Below are positions 1 through 12,983 of a stretch of DNA of 64,000 nt, piece by piece. The DNA is from Balaenoptera acutorostrata. Taxonomy: Eukaryota; Chordata; Mammalia; Artiodactyla; Balaenopteridae. The notes below the pieces were generated by a model. The model had not been told where the DNA came from. It did no database searches and saw nothing but the letters and a program-made list of their open reading frames with translations. Position 1 is the stretch's first letter. The number at the start of each line of letters is the position of its first letter. The position numbers were made by a program, and so were the translations under genes. The stretch is from NCBI RefSeq assembly GCF_949987535.1, contig NC_080081.1:48148973-48212972 (forward strand), in the 5' to 3' direction.

Positions 1-908
1 TAGTGCTGCAATGAACATTGTGGTACATGACTCTTTTTGAATTATGGTTTTCTCAGGGTATATGCCCAGTATTGGGGTTGCTGGGTCGTATGGTAGTTCT
101 ATTTTTAGTTTTTTAAGGAACCTCCATACTGTTCTCCATAGTGGCTGTATCAATTTACATTCCCACCAACAGTGCAAGAGGGTTCCCTTTTCTCTACACC
201 CTCTCCAGCATTTATTCTTTGTAGATTTTTTGATGATGGCCATTCTGACTGGTGTGAGGTGATACCTCATTGTAGTTTTGATTTGCATTCCTCTAATGAT
301 TAGCGATGTCGAGCATCCTTTCATATGTTTGTTGGCGATCTGTATATCTTCTTTGGAGAAATGTCTATTTAGGTCTTCTGCCCATTTTTGGATTGGGTTG
401 TTTATTTTATTGATATTGAGCTGCATGAGCTGCTTGTATATTTTGGAGATTAATCCTTTGTTAGGTGCTTCATTTGCAAATATTTTCTCCCATTCTGAGG
501 GTTGTCTTTTCATCTTGTTCATTGTTTCCTTTGCTGTGCAAGAGCTTTTAAATTTCATTAGGTCCCATTTGTTTATTTTTGTTTTTATTTCCATTTCTCT
601 AGGAGGTGGGTCACAAAGGATCTTGAAGTGATTTATGTCATAGAGTGTTCTGCCTGTGTTTTCCTCTAAAAAAATGTGTCTGGCCTTACATTTAGGTCTT
701 TAATCCATTTACAGTTTACTTTTGTGTATGGTGTCGGGGAGTGTTCTAATTTCATTCTTTTACATGTAGCTGTCCAGTTTTCCCAGCACCACGTATTGAA
801 GAGACTGTCTTTTCTCCATTGTATATTCTTGCCTCCTTTTTCAAAGATAAGGTGACCATATGTGCGTGGGTTTATCTCTGGGCTTTCTATCCTGTTCCAT
901 TGATCTGT
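1..908 (-). mobile_element. L1 fragment (ORF2 C-terminal half, antisense)
   Basis: Collinear with 8362-9300, a second L1 copy in the same orientation. Read on the minus strand it gives the C-terminal part of L1 ORF2. The + strand frames here are antisense shadows. Homology stops near 908, where the other copy continues, so this is the 5' truncation or a deletion point. The 3' side runs off the left edge of the window. Confidence 0.9.
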
Positions 909-1399
909 TAATATGGATTCTTAAAGATCCATCCCACTACAATACAACAAAGCATTTTAAAATATGGCTGTTTTGTGTGAAAGCAAGGGAGATCTCTGAG
1001 GGTAAAAAGGGTTAAAGAGAAAAAGACAGAACTGAAACTTACATGTTGAACATAACATAGATACACAAGGGGGAAAGCCAGGCTTGCCCTGGGATGCCAA
1101 GATTAAGACCAGGGCTAAATGCAGGTTAGGTACACTGCGTAAGATTTATATGCCAAGCCTAGGACAAAAGGAAATTAAACTTATACAGGTTACAAATGAT
1201 ACCTGCTTATTTACAGAAGCAAATTAAAAACTCTGTGCAAGAGGCAATTACAATTTTGATCCTCTAGATTCTTGCAAATTAAGTTTAATCAAATAAGAGT
1301 ACTTAATCGCAATCAACAAACACACAAAGAAACAAGGCGTTGTATGATGAAATGATCATGATAGAACAGAACAATAGATATAAACCCCCAAGGCTCTAG
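909..1399. other. Intronic sequence with no recognised feature
   Basis: About 490 bp of A-rich sequence between two L1 fragments. It may be the 5' part of the older L1. No open frame or splice-bounded exon was seen. Confidence 0.4.
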
Positions 1400-2166
1400 A
1401 TACTGAATAACAATTTGTGATGTTGAAGTAAATAACAGATGAGATTAAAGAGAGAGAAAGAAACAGGAAATTACCAAAAATGACGAAGTAGGTTTGAAAA
1501 AGAATTAAGATAGAATTTAAGGAAATGGAAGCATGATGGTTGAAATTAAACATGTATTAAACAGCAGACTACATTCAGCTGAAGAAAGAAATGGCGACTT
1601 AGACAATAGATCTAAAGAAATTGTCCAATGCAATCCAGGGAGACAATAAGATTAGAAGTGTAAAAGACATGTTAAGAAACATGGAGGACAGGGTGAGAAG
1701 GGCTACCCCTTGTACCATGAGAGTCTCAAAAAGATAGACTTGAAGGAATGAATGAAAGACAATATGCAGAATGATGGCTGTGAGTTTTCCAGATCAAGAA
1801 TCCATAGAATAGGAAGTACAACCTATACCAAGCCAGATGAATAAAATGAAATTCACTTTAAAAATATTGTAATGAAACTGTAGAACACTAAAAGACAAAA
1901 TCTTAAAAGCAGCCAAAGAGAAAGATACAATCACTAATGCAACAACAATTAGATACAGATGACTTCTCATTAGCAAAAATGGAAAATAGAAGAAAGTGAG
2001 ATATTTTCAAGTGTTGAAAAAAAATTACTCTTCTCTTAATTTGGGGTATTCAGCATAAGCTCTTTATAGAACAGGGGCAAAATTAAACTAATTTCAGATA
2101 AACAGATAATAAAGGTGTTTTCTGTGAATATCCCTTTGTTAAAAGACATTCTAAAGCAGAAATTGG

Positions 2167-2348
2167 CAGACTTTTCAATGGGCCAGATATTAAATATATG
2201 CAGCCTCTGTTGCAACTACTCAGCTCTGCTATAGCCATGCAAAATCAGCCATGGTCAGTAGGTAAATGAATGGGTGTAGCTATGTTCCAATAAAACTCCA
2301 TTTACAAAAATAGGTGGCTGACCAAGTACTGTAGTTTGCTCACCCCTG
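2167..2348 (+). mobile_element. hAT-type nonautonomous DNA transposon relic
   Basis: Recognised by the 'gggccagatattaaat' block, the 'ccaataaaactccattta' block and the right end 'tagtttgctcacccctg'. These are landmarks of a common mammalian hAT MITE whose intact ends read CAG...CTG. A second copy, inverted, lies at 23776-23979. No clear 8-bp target duplication remains. The family name is left open. Confidence 0.7.
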
Positions 2349-4442
2349 CTGTAAAGGATGCATTTAAAGAAGCAGAATTTTTATTTAAAAGAATATTTGA
2401 GAGACAAGAAGGCATACCTACCATGAAACTAAATGTATAGAAATGAAGTATACAATAAAACAATGTGTAGCTTGTTTTGCAGAGAAGGGGAGACAGAGCT
2501 TAACTATTGGGCAAATTGTTAAGTAAATTGAATGAGATATTTGGAGTTCAGGTATTTTATATTCTCTGTATTGTTCAAAGGGGAGGAAGGGAGGTCACGA
2601 TATCAATTAACTTTAAACATCATTAATTTGTGTATTAAAATTACAAGTATAGTCAGTAAAAAATAGTATAAGTTCCAAACTATAGGGTGAGAAATGGACT
2701 AAGAAAGACATATGAAGTAAAACAAACACAAAAACTGCATGTAAAAGGAGGATAGATTAAACAGGACAAATAGAAGAAATAATGTAAGTTGTGGACACAA
2801 ATATTTTACAAATTATAATAACATTTTAAAAGACCATAAGATTGGACAAAAACCAAAATATAGTCTTATGCTGTTTATAAGAAACTAACCAATAACCCAA
2901 GGATACGGAAAAGTTTGAAGTAACAAAACAGTTAATGAAATACAAGACAAATATTAATTAAAAGAAAAAGGGAAACTATGTTAATAACAGATAAAATAGA
3001 CTTAAGGGAATATTATTTCATGATAAAAAGCTTAATTCACCAGAAAGATACTATTCAAAAATTTGCATGTACATTATAACATGGCATCAAAATAAACATG
3101 TAAATTATGACAAACTATAGAAATAAGTTGACAGATAGCATTATATTAGAAAACTTCAACAAAGTTCTCTAACTTATTGATGAGTCAAGCATAAAAATAT
3201 TGCTAAAGTTATGGGAGCTTTAAACAATTCAATTAATAGATTTGATTTGATACATGTGTATAGAACCCAACCCAGCAATTAAAGAACACATATTCTTCTC
3301 AATCACAGGTAGACCTTTTATCAAGTTAATCACATACTAGAGATTGTGAAACAAATCTTAATAAATTTGTAAGTTTCAGGTTTATTCATTGACCACAATA
3401 ACATGAAGTTAGAAATAAAATTTAAAAAGGGTGACCTTTTAAAACCTTTTTAAAAAATTCTAAAAACATACTAAATAATTCATGTATCAAGGAAGAAATC
3501 ATAGAAAAAGACAGACCTGAAAGTACTGAAAATACATCAGAATTTGTGGGCCAAAATAATAGTGGTGTAAAGAAATTTATACCCTAAATCTTTATATTAA
3601 AAAATCAGAAAGACAAAGTTAATAAGGTTAAGCATCTGACTTCAGAAATTTAAAAACAATTATGCAATCCAGAAAAAATAGAAGGAAGGAAATGAAGGGG
3701 AAAAAATGACTTTAGGGAATTTTTAAGAACCAAAATGTTCTTATTTCGATAAGACAAGTTAATTAGATAAATTTCTGAAGAGATTAATCAAGAAAAAAGA
3801 GAAACAGTATTCAGAATGTAAGAAGGAATATAACTATAGATATAGAAGATACTAAAAAAAAGAGCATACTGTAAAAATTTGCAGGCCAGAATTGGAAAGG
3901 TCGATAAAATCGATAAGTTCCTAGGAAAAAAAATTACATATTGAAATTGACTTTAAAAGAAATAGAAAGCTTTAATAGGTGTATGACTAATTTTTAATTT
4001 AATGACTTCAAATCTTCCAACAAATTAAATACTTGGCCCAGAAAGTTTTACAAATGAGTTTTCCTAAATTTTAATTAAACGATTATTCCAAACTAATAGA
4101 GTGTAAAAAAAATTATGACCAAATGTTCAAAAAGGTAAATTCTTCATGTCCAAGTTGAGCTTATCTCAGAAATGGAAGTGTGGTTTAGAATTAGAATATC
4201 CATGTCACTACATTAAGAGTTTCAATAGATTGAGAAAACATTTGATAAAATTCAACCCTTGTTCAGATTTTAAAACAAGAACAATAAACTGGTTGAACCC
4301 TCTATCCCTCAATATGAAATGTAGGACAAAGGGAACCATCTTTACCTAATAATGGAAATTTAACTTTTAGCTAGTACAGTACAATAAGACAAGAATGAAA
4401 AGTATAAAAACTGAAAAGGAAGAAACTAATCGTCCATTATGT

Positions 4443-4555
4443 ATTTCTTATTTTTAATAATTTTCCTGTAGGTTCCTTTTTGCATTATTCATAGGAATAA
4501 TTCATAGGAATAATGCAAAAATGAACCTACAGGAAAATTATTAAAAATAAGAAAT
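4443..4555. repeat. Long near-perfect hairpin (46-nt arms)
   Basis: Left arm 4443-4488 and right arm 4510-4555 are reverse complements with one mismatch over 46 nt, around a 21-nt loop. The loop edge repeats TTCATAGGAATAA. It lies inside a decayed L1 whose surroundings have diverged far more than the two arms from each other, so the inverted copy is probably younger than the L1. Confidence 0.9.
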
Positions 4556-5661
4556 TTTATCAATGGTATGTATAGAATCAACTACATTTTTACACATTAG
4601 TTACAAAATATTGAAAAATCATAATTTAAAAAAAATACATCATTTATAAGAAATAGGAAGAGAAGATACAGACAATAAATCTAACAAAAGATGTCCAAGA
4701 CCTGAATGGGGTAAATTCTAAGTTTTTTTCAATAGACTTTTAAAACGAAACTTAATGGAGAGCCACATCATTTTCATAAATAGAAAGATTCAATATTGAT
4801 ATAAAGATATCAATTCTCAATTAATCTACAGAATCAGCAATTCTGTTCAAAATCCTAATAAGCTTTTTCAAAACCCTTAATAAGTCTATTCTGAAATATA
4901 GATGACAAAGCAAAGGCCCAAGAATAGTGCAGTCATTTCTAAGGAAGAAAAGGCAGAAGAAAAAAAAGATATAAGCTATCATAATTAAGACAGAGTGTTA
5001 TTGGTGCAAACATGGATACATTGATCAAATGTACTAAAACAGCCCCAAAACATCAGCATGTATATGGACACTTGAAATCCAGAAGAGATGGCTTTGTAGA
5101 TCAGTGGGGGAAAGGATAGGCTACTTGTGAAATTGTTATGGGTCAACTCATTTTTCATATGAAAAAATTAAATCGGATTCCCAGCTCATTTTATTCACAA
5201 CTGTTTATTTATCCCAGTTAAATAAAGTAGGTACTGAAATGTGAACATCATTTAAAATTTTAAGAAGAAAATATGGAGGAATATTGTTGTCTTTGATGTA
5301 GGGAAGGATTTCTTAAATAATATATTAAAGGTATCAACAATAAGGGAAAAGAGATTTTTGACTACTACATAAATTTGAGAACTTCTGTTTACTGCAAGAC
5401 AACATACATAAAGTACAATCACATTTACAATCCAGGATATATTTAAAAAGCATAAAGCTAACAAAAGATTAGTATCCAAAATATTTAAAGAACCACAGTC
5501 ATTAAGAAATTAATAACCTAATGGAATAGTGGATAAGAGATAGGAATAGGCATTTCATAGAATAGGAAATACAAATATTTTATAAACATGTGAGAAAATA
5601 CTTAAATTAATAACCATAGATATACAAGTTAAAAGCATGATGTGATACTATTATATTATAT

Positions 5662-5689
5662 TATATGGCAGGTATATACCTGCCATATA
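5662..5689. repeat. 28-bp perfect palindrome
   Basis: Perfect self-complementary sequence centred between 5675 and 5676, core GGCAGGTATATACCTGCC, flanked on the left by TTATATTATA repeats. No element boundary or target duplication was seen around it. Confidence 0.9.
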
Positions 5690-6359
5690 GGTAAAAACTG
5701 ATGATAACAGTCTTGGTGAGTATGTAGGCTATGGTTATGTACTGATGGTGGGGGTGTACTTTGGCTCAACCACTTTGAAAACACTTTCACATCACCTAGT
5801 GAGACTGAAGACAACCCTCTCCTTTCATTCATCAGTTGTGCTCCTATCCTAGAAAGCAGTGGCTTTCAAACTATTTGACCCTAACCCCACATTGTAAAAT
5901 AGTATTTTGTAATGGGACCCAGCACTCTTATATTTATATATTTTTTGAACAAAAACAAGCAATACTTATCCTCACTGCTTATGTTATGTTCTAAAGTGTT
6001 CTGTTCTCTTTCACTTAAAGAGTATCTGTCAACAATTTCTAAACAGATCTAAGAACCAATGAGACCTGCCATTAGAAAAAACTCGTACACATATACACAG
6101 GGAAACATACAAAAATGTTTGTAACTGCGTGGTTCATCATAGCCCCAAATTGGAAACAACCCAAATCCCACTGATAGGAGAATAAATAATGAAACACAGT
6201 TTATACATAAAAATATGGATGAATCTTAGAAATATAATGTAGAGTGAAAAAAGCAAGTCATAGAAGTTTACAATAAAGGATAATGCAAATATAAAAAAAC
6301 TCAAAGATAACATTTATGATAATAGCCACGATTTATGGAGGATTATACTCTGCAAGACT

Positions 6360-7740
6360 TCTAAATTTTACATACATACACATACACACATTCATTTAAA
6401 TTTACTGGCTTTGGGTTATTTTGCTTTCTCTGAGAGAAAATGTGTTGTATAATGCTATAATGTATATTTAAACTAGTTGTGGGAAAGTTCTTGTTATTAC
6501 ATTTAGTTATGCAGAAAACAAACGATAGGAGGAAAACAATTGTGAACTGGTGTATTTTATTTTCTTCCAAAATACACACACATGAACACATACAGACACA
6601 TGTATATTTGTTAACATATATCTATATATTTTTGTATGTACATTTATTAATATACCTCTATATTTTTTAGAGATATTTTAGAATCTTCTATTACCATAAA
6701 AATCACATGAGCCTTAGGAACCCAGGTTAATTATTGGTTATGCCTTTGAAGTGAACAGTCAAAATGTGACTGACGTTTTAAAATCCTCTAGACTGGTAAG
6801 CCCATAGATCTTTCAGACAAGAGCATGTACCAGGCTGTGTCTGGAAGTTCTGCAAGCACTCAAAGAATTTGTTTTGGCATTACATAGGTGAAAGTAGTTA
6901 GTGGCAGTGCAGTTTATTTACCAACTGACTATATGGAAAACCAGGTCAAGAATAAGTTGATTAAAAAAGAAATTGTTGTCTTATAGCTAACTGTGTATAT
7001 GGCTCACCCTTAACTTTCCTTTCTGGCTTCAAATTTTAGAATTGAAGTAACTAAGAGGCAGTTATATCTAGAGTAATGCAGTTTTCTAAACTTTTCTGTT
7101 TTAGGCTGCTTCTACTTCTCAAAATTTAGGATAAAAGAAAACTCCAAATTACCATTTGAACTGAGATAGTATTTTCAGACTAACTGCCTATTTCTGTGCT
7201 GTCTGTTGGTATTTTTCCAGCTAAAATTCTTCTAATAGTTATAATGTTCGAATAAGATACATTTTCAGTGAGATAGGCTTTTAAATGAGACTCTGTAGTG
7301 CATTTTCCATAAAACAGAATAGCTTTAAGAACTACTTCAGACCTTATTTCTAAAGGTAAACATTATTTTTATAGATCCTAAGAAGTAAATTTGACTTTTT
7401 ATTGCCCGATGGAATACTAAAAGGGTGTGGCACTTATATCTGGCAATAGGTGATCTATTCAATGTTCTTATTGAAATGCATCCAGTCATTAAAGTAGAAA
7501 ATTCACATCTGGAAATAGTATGCTTTAATAAGTTTGAAAAATAAGCTACATAATATATTTTTTATCTATTACCCGTTCCTCTTACTCATTTCCCTCAAAC
7601 AAGAAATAAGCTTTGATTCCCAAATATTTGCCTATCCTTTGTCCTCCACAATCCACCTTTCCTTTCCCATCTCCCTTATACATACATACACGGGTGCACA
7701 TGCACACACATATACAGATATACACACTTGTCTGTGAGAC
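6360..7740. other. Intronic sequence, mostly unique, ending in a CA-rich patch
   Basis: No exon or clear repeat in 6360-7670. The short frames near 6361-6670 come from degenerate CA/TG tracts (cacacatgaacacatacag). 7680-7728 is a degenerate (CA/TA)n patch that precedes the L1 3' end. Confidence 0.5.
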
Positions 7741-9054
7741 CACACTTCTTTTCTTTTTAATAGATCTTTATTGGAGTATAATTGCTTCACAATACTGTGT
7801 TAGTTTCTGTTGCACAACAAAGCGAATCAGCCATATGCATACACATGTCCCCATATCCCCTCCCTCTTAAGCCTCCTCCCTATCTCACCATCTAGGTCAT
7901 CGCAAAGCACAGAGCCAAGCCTATCTCCCTGTGCTATGCTGCTGCTTCCCACGAGCCAACTATTTTCCATTTGGTAGTGTATATACGTCTATGCTACTCT
8001 CACTTTGCTCCAGTTTCACCCTCCCACCCCGTTTCCTTAAGTCCCTTTTCTATGTCTACCTCTTTATTGCTGCCTTGCAACTAGGTTCATCAATACCATG
8101 TTTTTGTTTTTTTTTTTTGCTTGTTTGTTTGTTTTTTAGATTCCATATATATGTGTTAGCATATGGTATTTGTTTTTCTCTCTCTGACTTACTTCACTCT
8201 GTATGGCAGACTCTAGGTCCATCCACCTCAGTACAAATAACTCAGTTTCATTTCTTTTTATGGCTGAGTAATATTCCCTTGTATATATATATATGCCACA
8301 TCTTCTTTATCCATTCATCTGTCAATGGACACTTAGGTTGCTTCCATGTCCTGGCTATTGTAAATAGTGATTCAGTGAACATTGTGGTACACGTCTCTTT
8401 TTGAATTATGGTTTTCTCAGGATATGTGTCCAGTACTGGGATTGGTGGGTCATATGGTAGTTCTATTTTTAGTTTTTTAAGGAAACTCCATAATGTTTTC
8501 CATAGTGGTTGTATCAATTTACATTCCCACCAACAGTGCAAGAGGGTTCCCTTTTCACTGCACCCTTTCCAGCATTTATTGTTTCTAGATTTTTTTGATA
8601 ATGGCCATCCTGACCGGCGTGGGTTGATACCTCATTGTAGTTTTGATTTGCATTTCTCTATTAATTAGTGATGTTGAACATCTTTTCATGTGCCTCTTGG
8701 CCATCTGTATGTCTTCCTTGGTGAAATGTATGTTTAGGTCTTCCGCCCATTTTTTAACTGGATTGTTTGTTTTTTTGATATTGAGCTCCATGAGCTATTT
8801 GTATATTTTGGAGATTAATCATTTGTCTATTATTTCATTTACAAATATTGTCTCCCATTCTAAGGGTTGTTTTTTTGTCTTGTTTATGTTTCCTTTGCTG
8901 TGCAAAAGCTTTTAAGTTTAATTATGTCCCATATGTTTATTTTTCTTTATATTTCTGTTACTCTAGGAGGTGGGTTAAAAAGATCTTGCTGTGGTTTATG
9001 TCAAAGAGTGTTTTTCCTATGTTTTCCTCTAAGAGTTTTATGGTGTCTGGTCTT

Positions 9055-9114
9055 ACATTTAAGTCCTTAATCCATTTGGAGTTTACATTTAAGTCTTTAA
9101 TCCATTTGGAGTTT
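9055..9114. repeat. 30-bp tandem duplication inside L1 ORF2
   Basis: Two adjacent 30-bp units, 9055-9084 and 9085-9114, differ at one base. On the minus strand this repeats about ten residues (SKWIKDLNV twice). The other L1 copies in the window (near 685-715 and 63235-63265) have one unit, so the duplication is private to this copy or its source. Confidence 0.9.
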
Positions 9115-9789
9115 ATTTTTGTGTATGGTGTTAGGGAGTGTTCTAATTTCATTCTTTTACATGTAGCTGTCCAGTTTTCCCAGCACCACTTATTGAAGAG
9201 GCTGTCTTTTCTCCATTGTATTTTCTTGCCTCCTTTGATGTAGATTAGGTGCCCATATGTGCGTGGGTTTATCTCTGGGCATTCTATGCTGTACCATTGA
9301 TCTATATTTCTGTTTTTGTACCAGAACCATACTGTATTACTGTAGCTTTGTGGTATAGTTAGAAGTTGGGGAGCCTGATTCCTCCAGCTCCATTTTTCGT
9401 TCTCAAGATTGCTTTGCCTATTCGGGGTCTTTTGTGTTTCCATATGAACTGTAAAATTTTTTGTTCTAATTCTGTGAAGAATTCCATTGGTAGTTTGATA
9501 GGGAGTGCATTGAATCTGTAGATTGCTTTGGGTAGTATAGTCATTTTCACAATACTGATTGTTGCAGTCCAAGAACATGGTATATTTCTCCATCTGTTTA
9601 TGTCATCTTTGATTTCTTTCATCAGTGTTTTATAGTTTTCTGAGTACAAGTCTTTCGCCTCCTTAGACAGGTTTATTCCTAGATATTGTATTCTTTTTGT
9701 TGCAATGGTAAATGGGAGTGTTTCCTTAATTTCACTTTCTGATTTTTTGTTGTTGGTGTATAGGAATGCCAGAGATTTTGTGCATTAAT

Positions 9790-10380
9790 TTAGTATCCTG
9801 CAACCTTACCAAATTCATTGATTAGTTCTAGTAGTTTTCTGGTGGCATCTTTAGGATTTTCTATGTATAATATCATGTCATCGGCAAACAGTGATAGTCT
9901 TACTTCTTCTTTTCCAACTTGTATTCCTTTTATTTCTTTTTCTTCTCTGATTGCTGTGGCTAGAACTTCCAAAACTATGTTGAATAATAGTGGCGAGAGT
10001 GGACATCCTTGTCTTCTTCCTGATCTTAGTGAAAATGCTTTCAGTTTTTCACCATTGAGTATGATGCTTATTGTGGGTTTGTCATATATGGCCTTTATTA
10101 TGTTGAGGTAGGTTCCCTCTATGCCCACTTTCTGGAGAGTTTTTATCATAAATCGGTGTTGAATTTTGTCAAAAGCTTTTTCTGCATCTATTGAGATGAT
10201 CATACAGTTTTTATTCCTTAATTTGTTAATGTGGTATATCACATTGATTGATTTGTGTATATTGAAGAATCCTTGCATCCCTGGGATAAATCCCACTTGA
10301 TCATGGTGTATGATCCTTTTAATATGCTGTTGGATTCTGTTTGCTAATATTTTGTTCAGGATTTTTGCACCTATGTTCAT
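9790..10380 (-). pseudogene. L1 ORF2 reverse transcriptase fragment
   Basis: An open stretch of 196 codons from the middle of L1 ORF2. It carries the palm motifs: [14 protein letters not shown] (motif A Asp), the [10 protein letters not shown] block and FADD (motif C). In an intact L1 this enzyme copies the element's RNA at a nicked target. Here it is isolated by frameshifts and by the 5' truncation, and is not expected to be expressed as a functional protein. Confidence 0.9.
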
Positions 10381-10711
10381 CAGTGATATTGGTCTATAAT
10401 TTTCTTTTCTGGTTTTGGTATCAGAGTGATGGTGGCTTTGTAGAATGAGTTTGGGAGTGTTTCTCCATCTGCAGTTTTTCAGAAGAGTTTGAGAAGGATC
10501 GGTGTTAGGTCTTCTCTAAACGTTTGATAGAATTCGCCTGTAAAGCCATCTGGTCCTGGACTTTTGTTTGTTGGAAGATTTTTAATTACGGTTTCAATTT
10601 CATTACTTGTGGTAGGTCTGCTTATATTTTCTAATTCTTCCTTCTTCAGTCTTGGAAAATTCTACCTTTCTAAGAATTTGTCCATTTATTCATGGTTGTC
10701 CATTTTATAGG

Positions 10712-11469
10712 TTGCCTTCTCTTTTCCTAACTTATGTTGACTTTTTAGCAGCCGTTGTCTTATAGGTGGTGCTTAACGTATCATCAATATGAAGCCATAT
10801 GGTGGAAAAAATATAAACTGTAGATAGCTTTCAAGTCTTGCTTCTGCCTCTTACTTTCATTGTAGTGAACAAGCACACAATCATTCTAAGTCAGAATGGA
10901 GGATGCAGATTCCATTTTGAGGAAAGGAGGGATTGCATATTAAAATATGTATTATTGCAGCTGGTATTTCATAGCTTAGCAATAATATTTAGTGTTACTA
11001 TATATCATGAACTGTGAAGAGTCTGAGATTTATCAAAGTTTCATGATTTCCATAGTTTCGTGGATGTTGGTAAAGACAAAAGACCATGGGGTCAGAAACG
11101 AAGAATGGTTTATTACAGCACTAGTCATAGCTAGAGTAAATAATTTCGTAGATTCCTGATCTCAGGTTCCCACAGGGCAATGTGAAGAGGGCTGGGTTTA
11201 ATACCTACACACATAGTGCTTTGTATTACTCAAAGGAAATCCTGAATTTAGGGAACCCAATCTTTTTTCAGAATTAGTAAGACTATTTGACCTTTGCCCC
11301 AGTTTATCATACTGGACAGTAAACAAATCCATTTGCTTAAGAGGTAGACACTACCTCTATCTTCCAAGAGTGTTCATTATATAAATATCTTTGAAAAGAT
11401 AGTTTGGAACAAAGGTGCTTCATTAGTACTTGTATCTTAGAGTACTTAGTTTTGCACTCTCTTACTTGA
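10712..11469. other. Intronic sequence without recognised feature
   Basis: Unique-looking A/T-rich intron between the L1 truncation point and an L2. No open frame with splice sites was found. Confidence 0.5.
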
Positions 11470-11960
11470 AAGTCTTTAGTTGTTTCCTCCTTCCTTGAAG
11501 GAAACTCTAACCCCCCCCTATCTTGTTCTAGAAGATCCTAAATGATCAGGCCCCAGCATATCTTCTGACCTTATCTAACATCACCATACTGGCCTCTTTC
11601 TTCTCTCTCCAACCCACCAACAGCCTTTGCATTTGTTTTTTCCCAGATCATTATCTGGGTAGCTCCTTGACTTTGAGCTTGAATCAAATCAGAGAGGGAG
11701 GCCTTATCTGACCACCTAATGTAAGTTAACTGTCCAGGCATTCTATCACATCATTCTTTTAATTTTTTTTGTAGTACTATATTTATTAAAGATTTTAATT
11801 GTTTATCGTCTGTCTTTGCCTCCTGTCCCACCCTATCACACAGAATGTAAACTTGTTTTAGAACTATATCTCTATTTCCCAAGTCTTTAGGTTAGTACCA
11901 TTTACTATTCAGTCTCTCAGTAAATGTTTATTGCATGGATGGATGGATGGATGAGTCTAA
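11470..11960 (+). mobile_element. L2 LINE 3' end with (GGAT)n tail
   Basis: Typical order of an L2 3' end: 'gatcaggccccagcata', then 'ccagatcattatctgg', then 'cagtaaatgtttattg' with a terminal short tandem repeat (GGAT)4 at 11937-11954. The middle is degraded. Confidence 0.7.
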
Positions 11961-12983
11961 TATTCCCTCTGTTCTGTGCTTTTTTTCCTCCTTTTTTCTT
12001 TGCAATTTTCCTTTTATTGTTTTGATCAATAATACTAAACTTTATTTTATTTCTAATGAAGAACTTGCATTATCCCTAGGGTAAAGAGGAAAAAAAGAAT
12101 ATTATAGTAAAGAAGAAATTAAAGCCTCACCCCAAAATAACATGCCACCTACTTGTTAAAGTTTAATTATATACTTTACTACTTAATTCTATTAGTGATA
12201 AACTAGCAATTAGATAACCTGTTTGGATTCATTGGTACTGAGAATATGGTCTCCACAGGAGAGTGTAATATGATGCCATGCTGTTTGTTGGCACTTTGAA
12301 AAATCTATGATTACCTGCTAATTCCCACAGATGCCACATGAGTGGCATTTCTTGATTTGCATAAAATTTTAAAAAATAAGAAAGTAACTAATCACATATC
12401 TATTGAGATATTCTTATGGTTCACATGTCATTATTGGTTTTGATGTACAGTCAGAGGGCCTGACTTTGAAATGCCAAATATTTCTTTAGTCATCCTTATG
12501 ACACTTCTCTCTGTATGAAAGAAATTGTTAAACGATGGTTTGTAATATAAGGTAGCCATTACAAAATTTCAGCTCTTTTCTATCATTTCTTCTGTGATTA
12601 TTTTTCTTGTACCCAATAGTTTACTTAGCAGAGGAGGTATGGGAGACTAATACGTTTCCTAGACACTCTTTTGGAAGTATGTATAGGAAAATGGTTTTGA
12701 TTTGTAAATTAAATGCTCTTTTATCTTTAGTTTCTGTCTTCCTTCTCTTAGTTGATTTCACTAACATGCAGGTGCTTTAAACATAACAGTTATATTTTTA
12801 CATACGCAACACATTTAACAAAGGTTCATGTGCTAATATTTTAAAAGATTGTGTTACTAATATAAGAAGTAGTCATTACTTAAAGGACATTTAATCACAA
12901 TTCTACAGATTAATAATTTTCCATTTTCTTTGTGGAATCACTGTGGTTAATATTGATCATTTTCCAAAATTTGTTTGTAATAG
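11961..12983. other. Intron upstream of the helix exon
   Basis: A/T-rich unique sequence leading into the acceptor of the exon at 12984. The tract just before the AG (12955-12983) is T-rich but interrupted by purines, so the acceptor looks moderate in strength. Confidence 0.5.

Larger units (their letters stand above)
1400..6350 (+). mobile_element. Ancient, heavily decayed L1 (L1M type), + strand
   Basis: A/T-rich, A-rich on the + strand, with no long frame. Phrases match the sense order of old L1: an ORF1-like end near 1880-1990, 'ttctaaagcagaa' near 2150, ORF2-like blocks at 3200-4300, and an ORF2 C-terminal block at 6100-6270 resembling the 'tggaaacaacccaaat' stretch. It is interrupted by a hAT relic (2167-2348) and a long hairpin (4443-4555). 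Limits are approximate and several fragments may be merged. Confidence 0.55.
7749..10711 (-). mobile_element. 5'-truncated L1 with ORF2 reverse transcriptase, minus strand
   Basis: The 3' UTR lies at 7749-8230 (reverse of the typical cetartiodactyl L1 3' end), followed leftward-to-rightward by ORF2 read on the minus strand. The frame at 9790-10380 holds RT motifs [14 protein letters not shown] and [11 protein letters not shown], the YxDD-type catalytic site. C-terminal blocks at 8248-8541 and 8585-8791 read as LIQPLW...WIKKMW and [14 protein letters not shown]2 is split over several frames, so the element is dead. The endonuclease domain and ORF1 are missing; homology ends near 10711. Confidence 0.95.

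Noticed and set aside
8408..9243. Several overlapping + strand frames of 67-131 codons, also near 44-631 and 62961-63395
   Set aside because: They are antisense readings of L1 ORF2 and recur at each minus-strand L1 copy. The coding sense is on the other strand.
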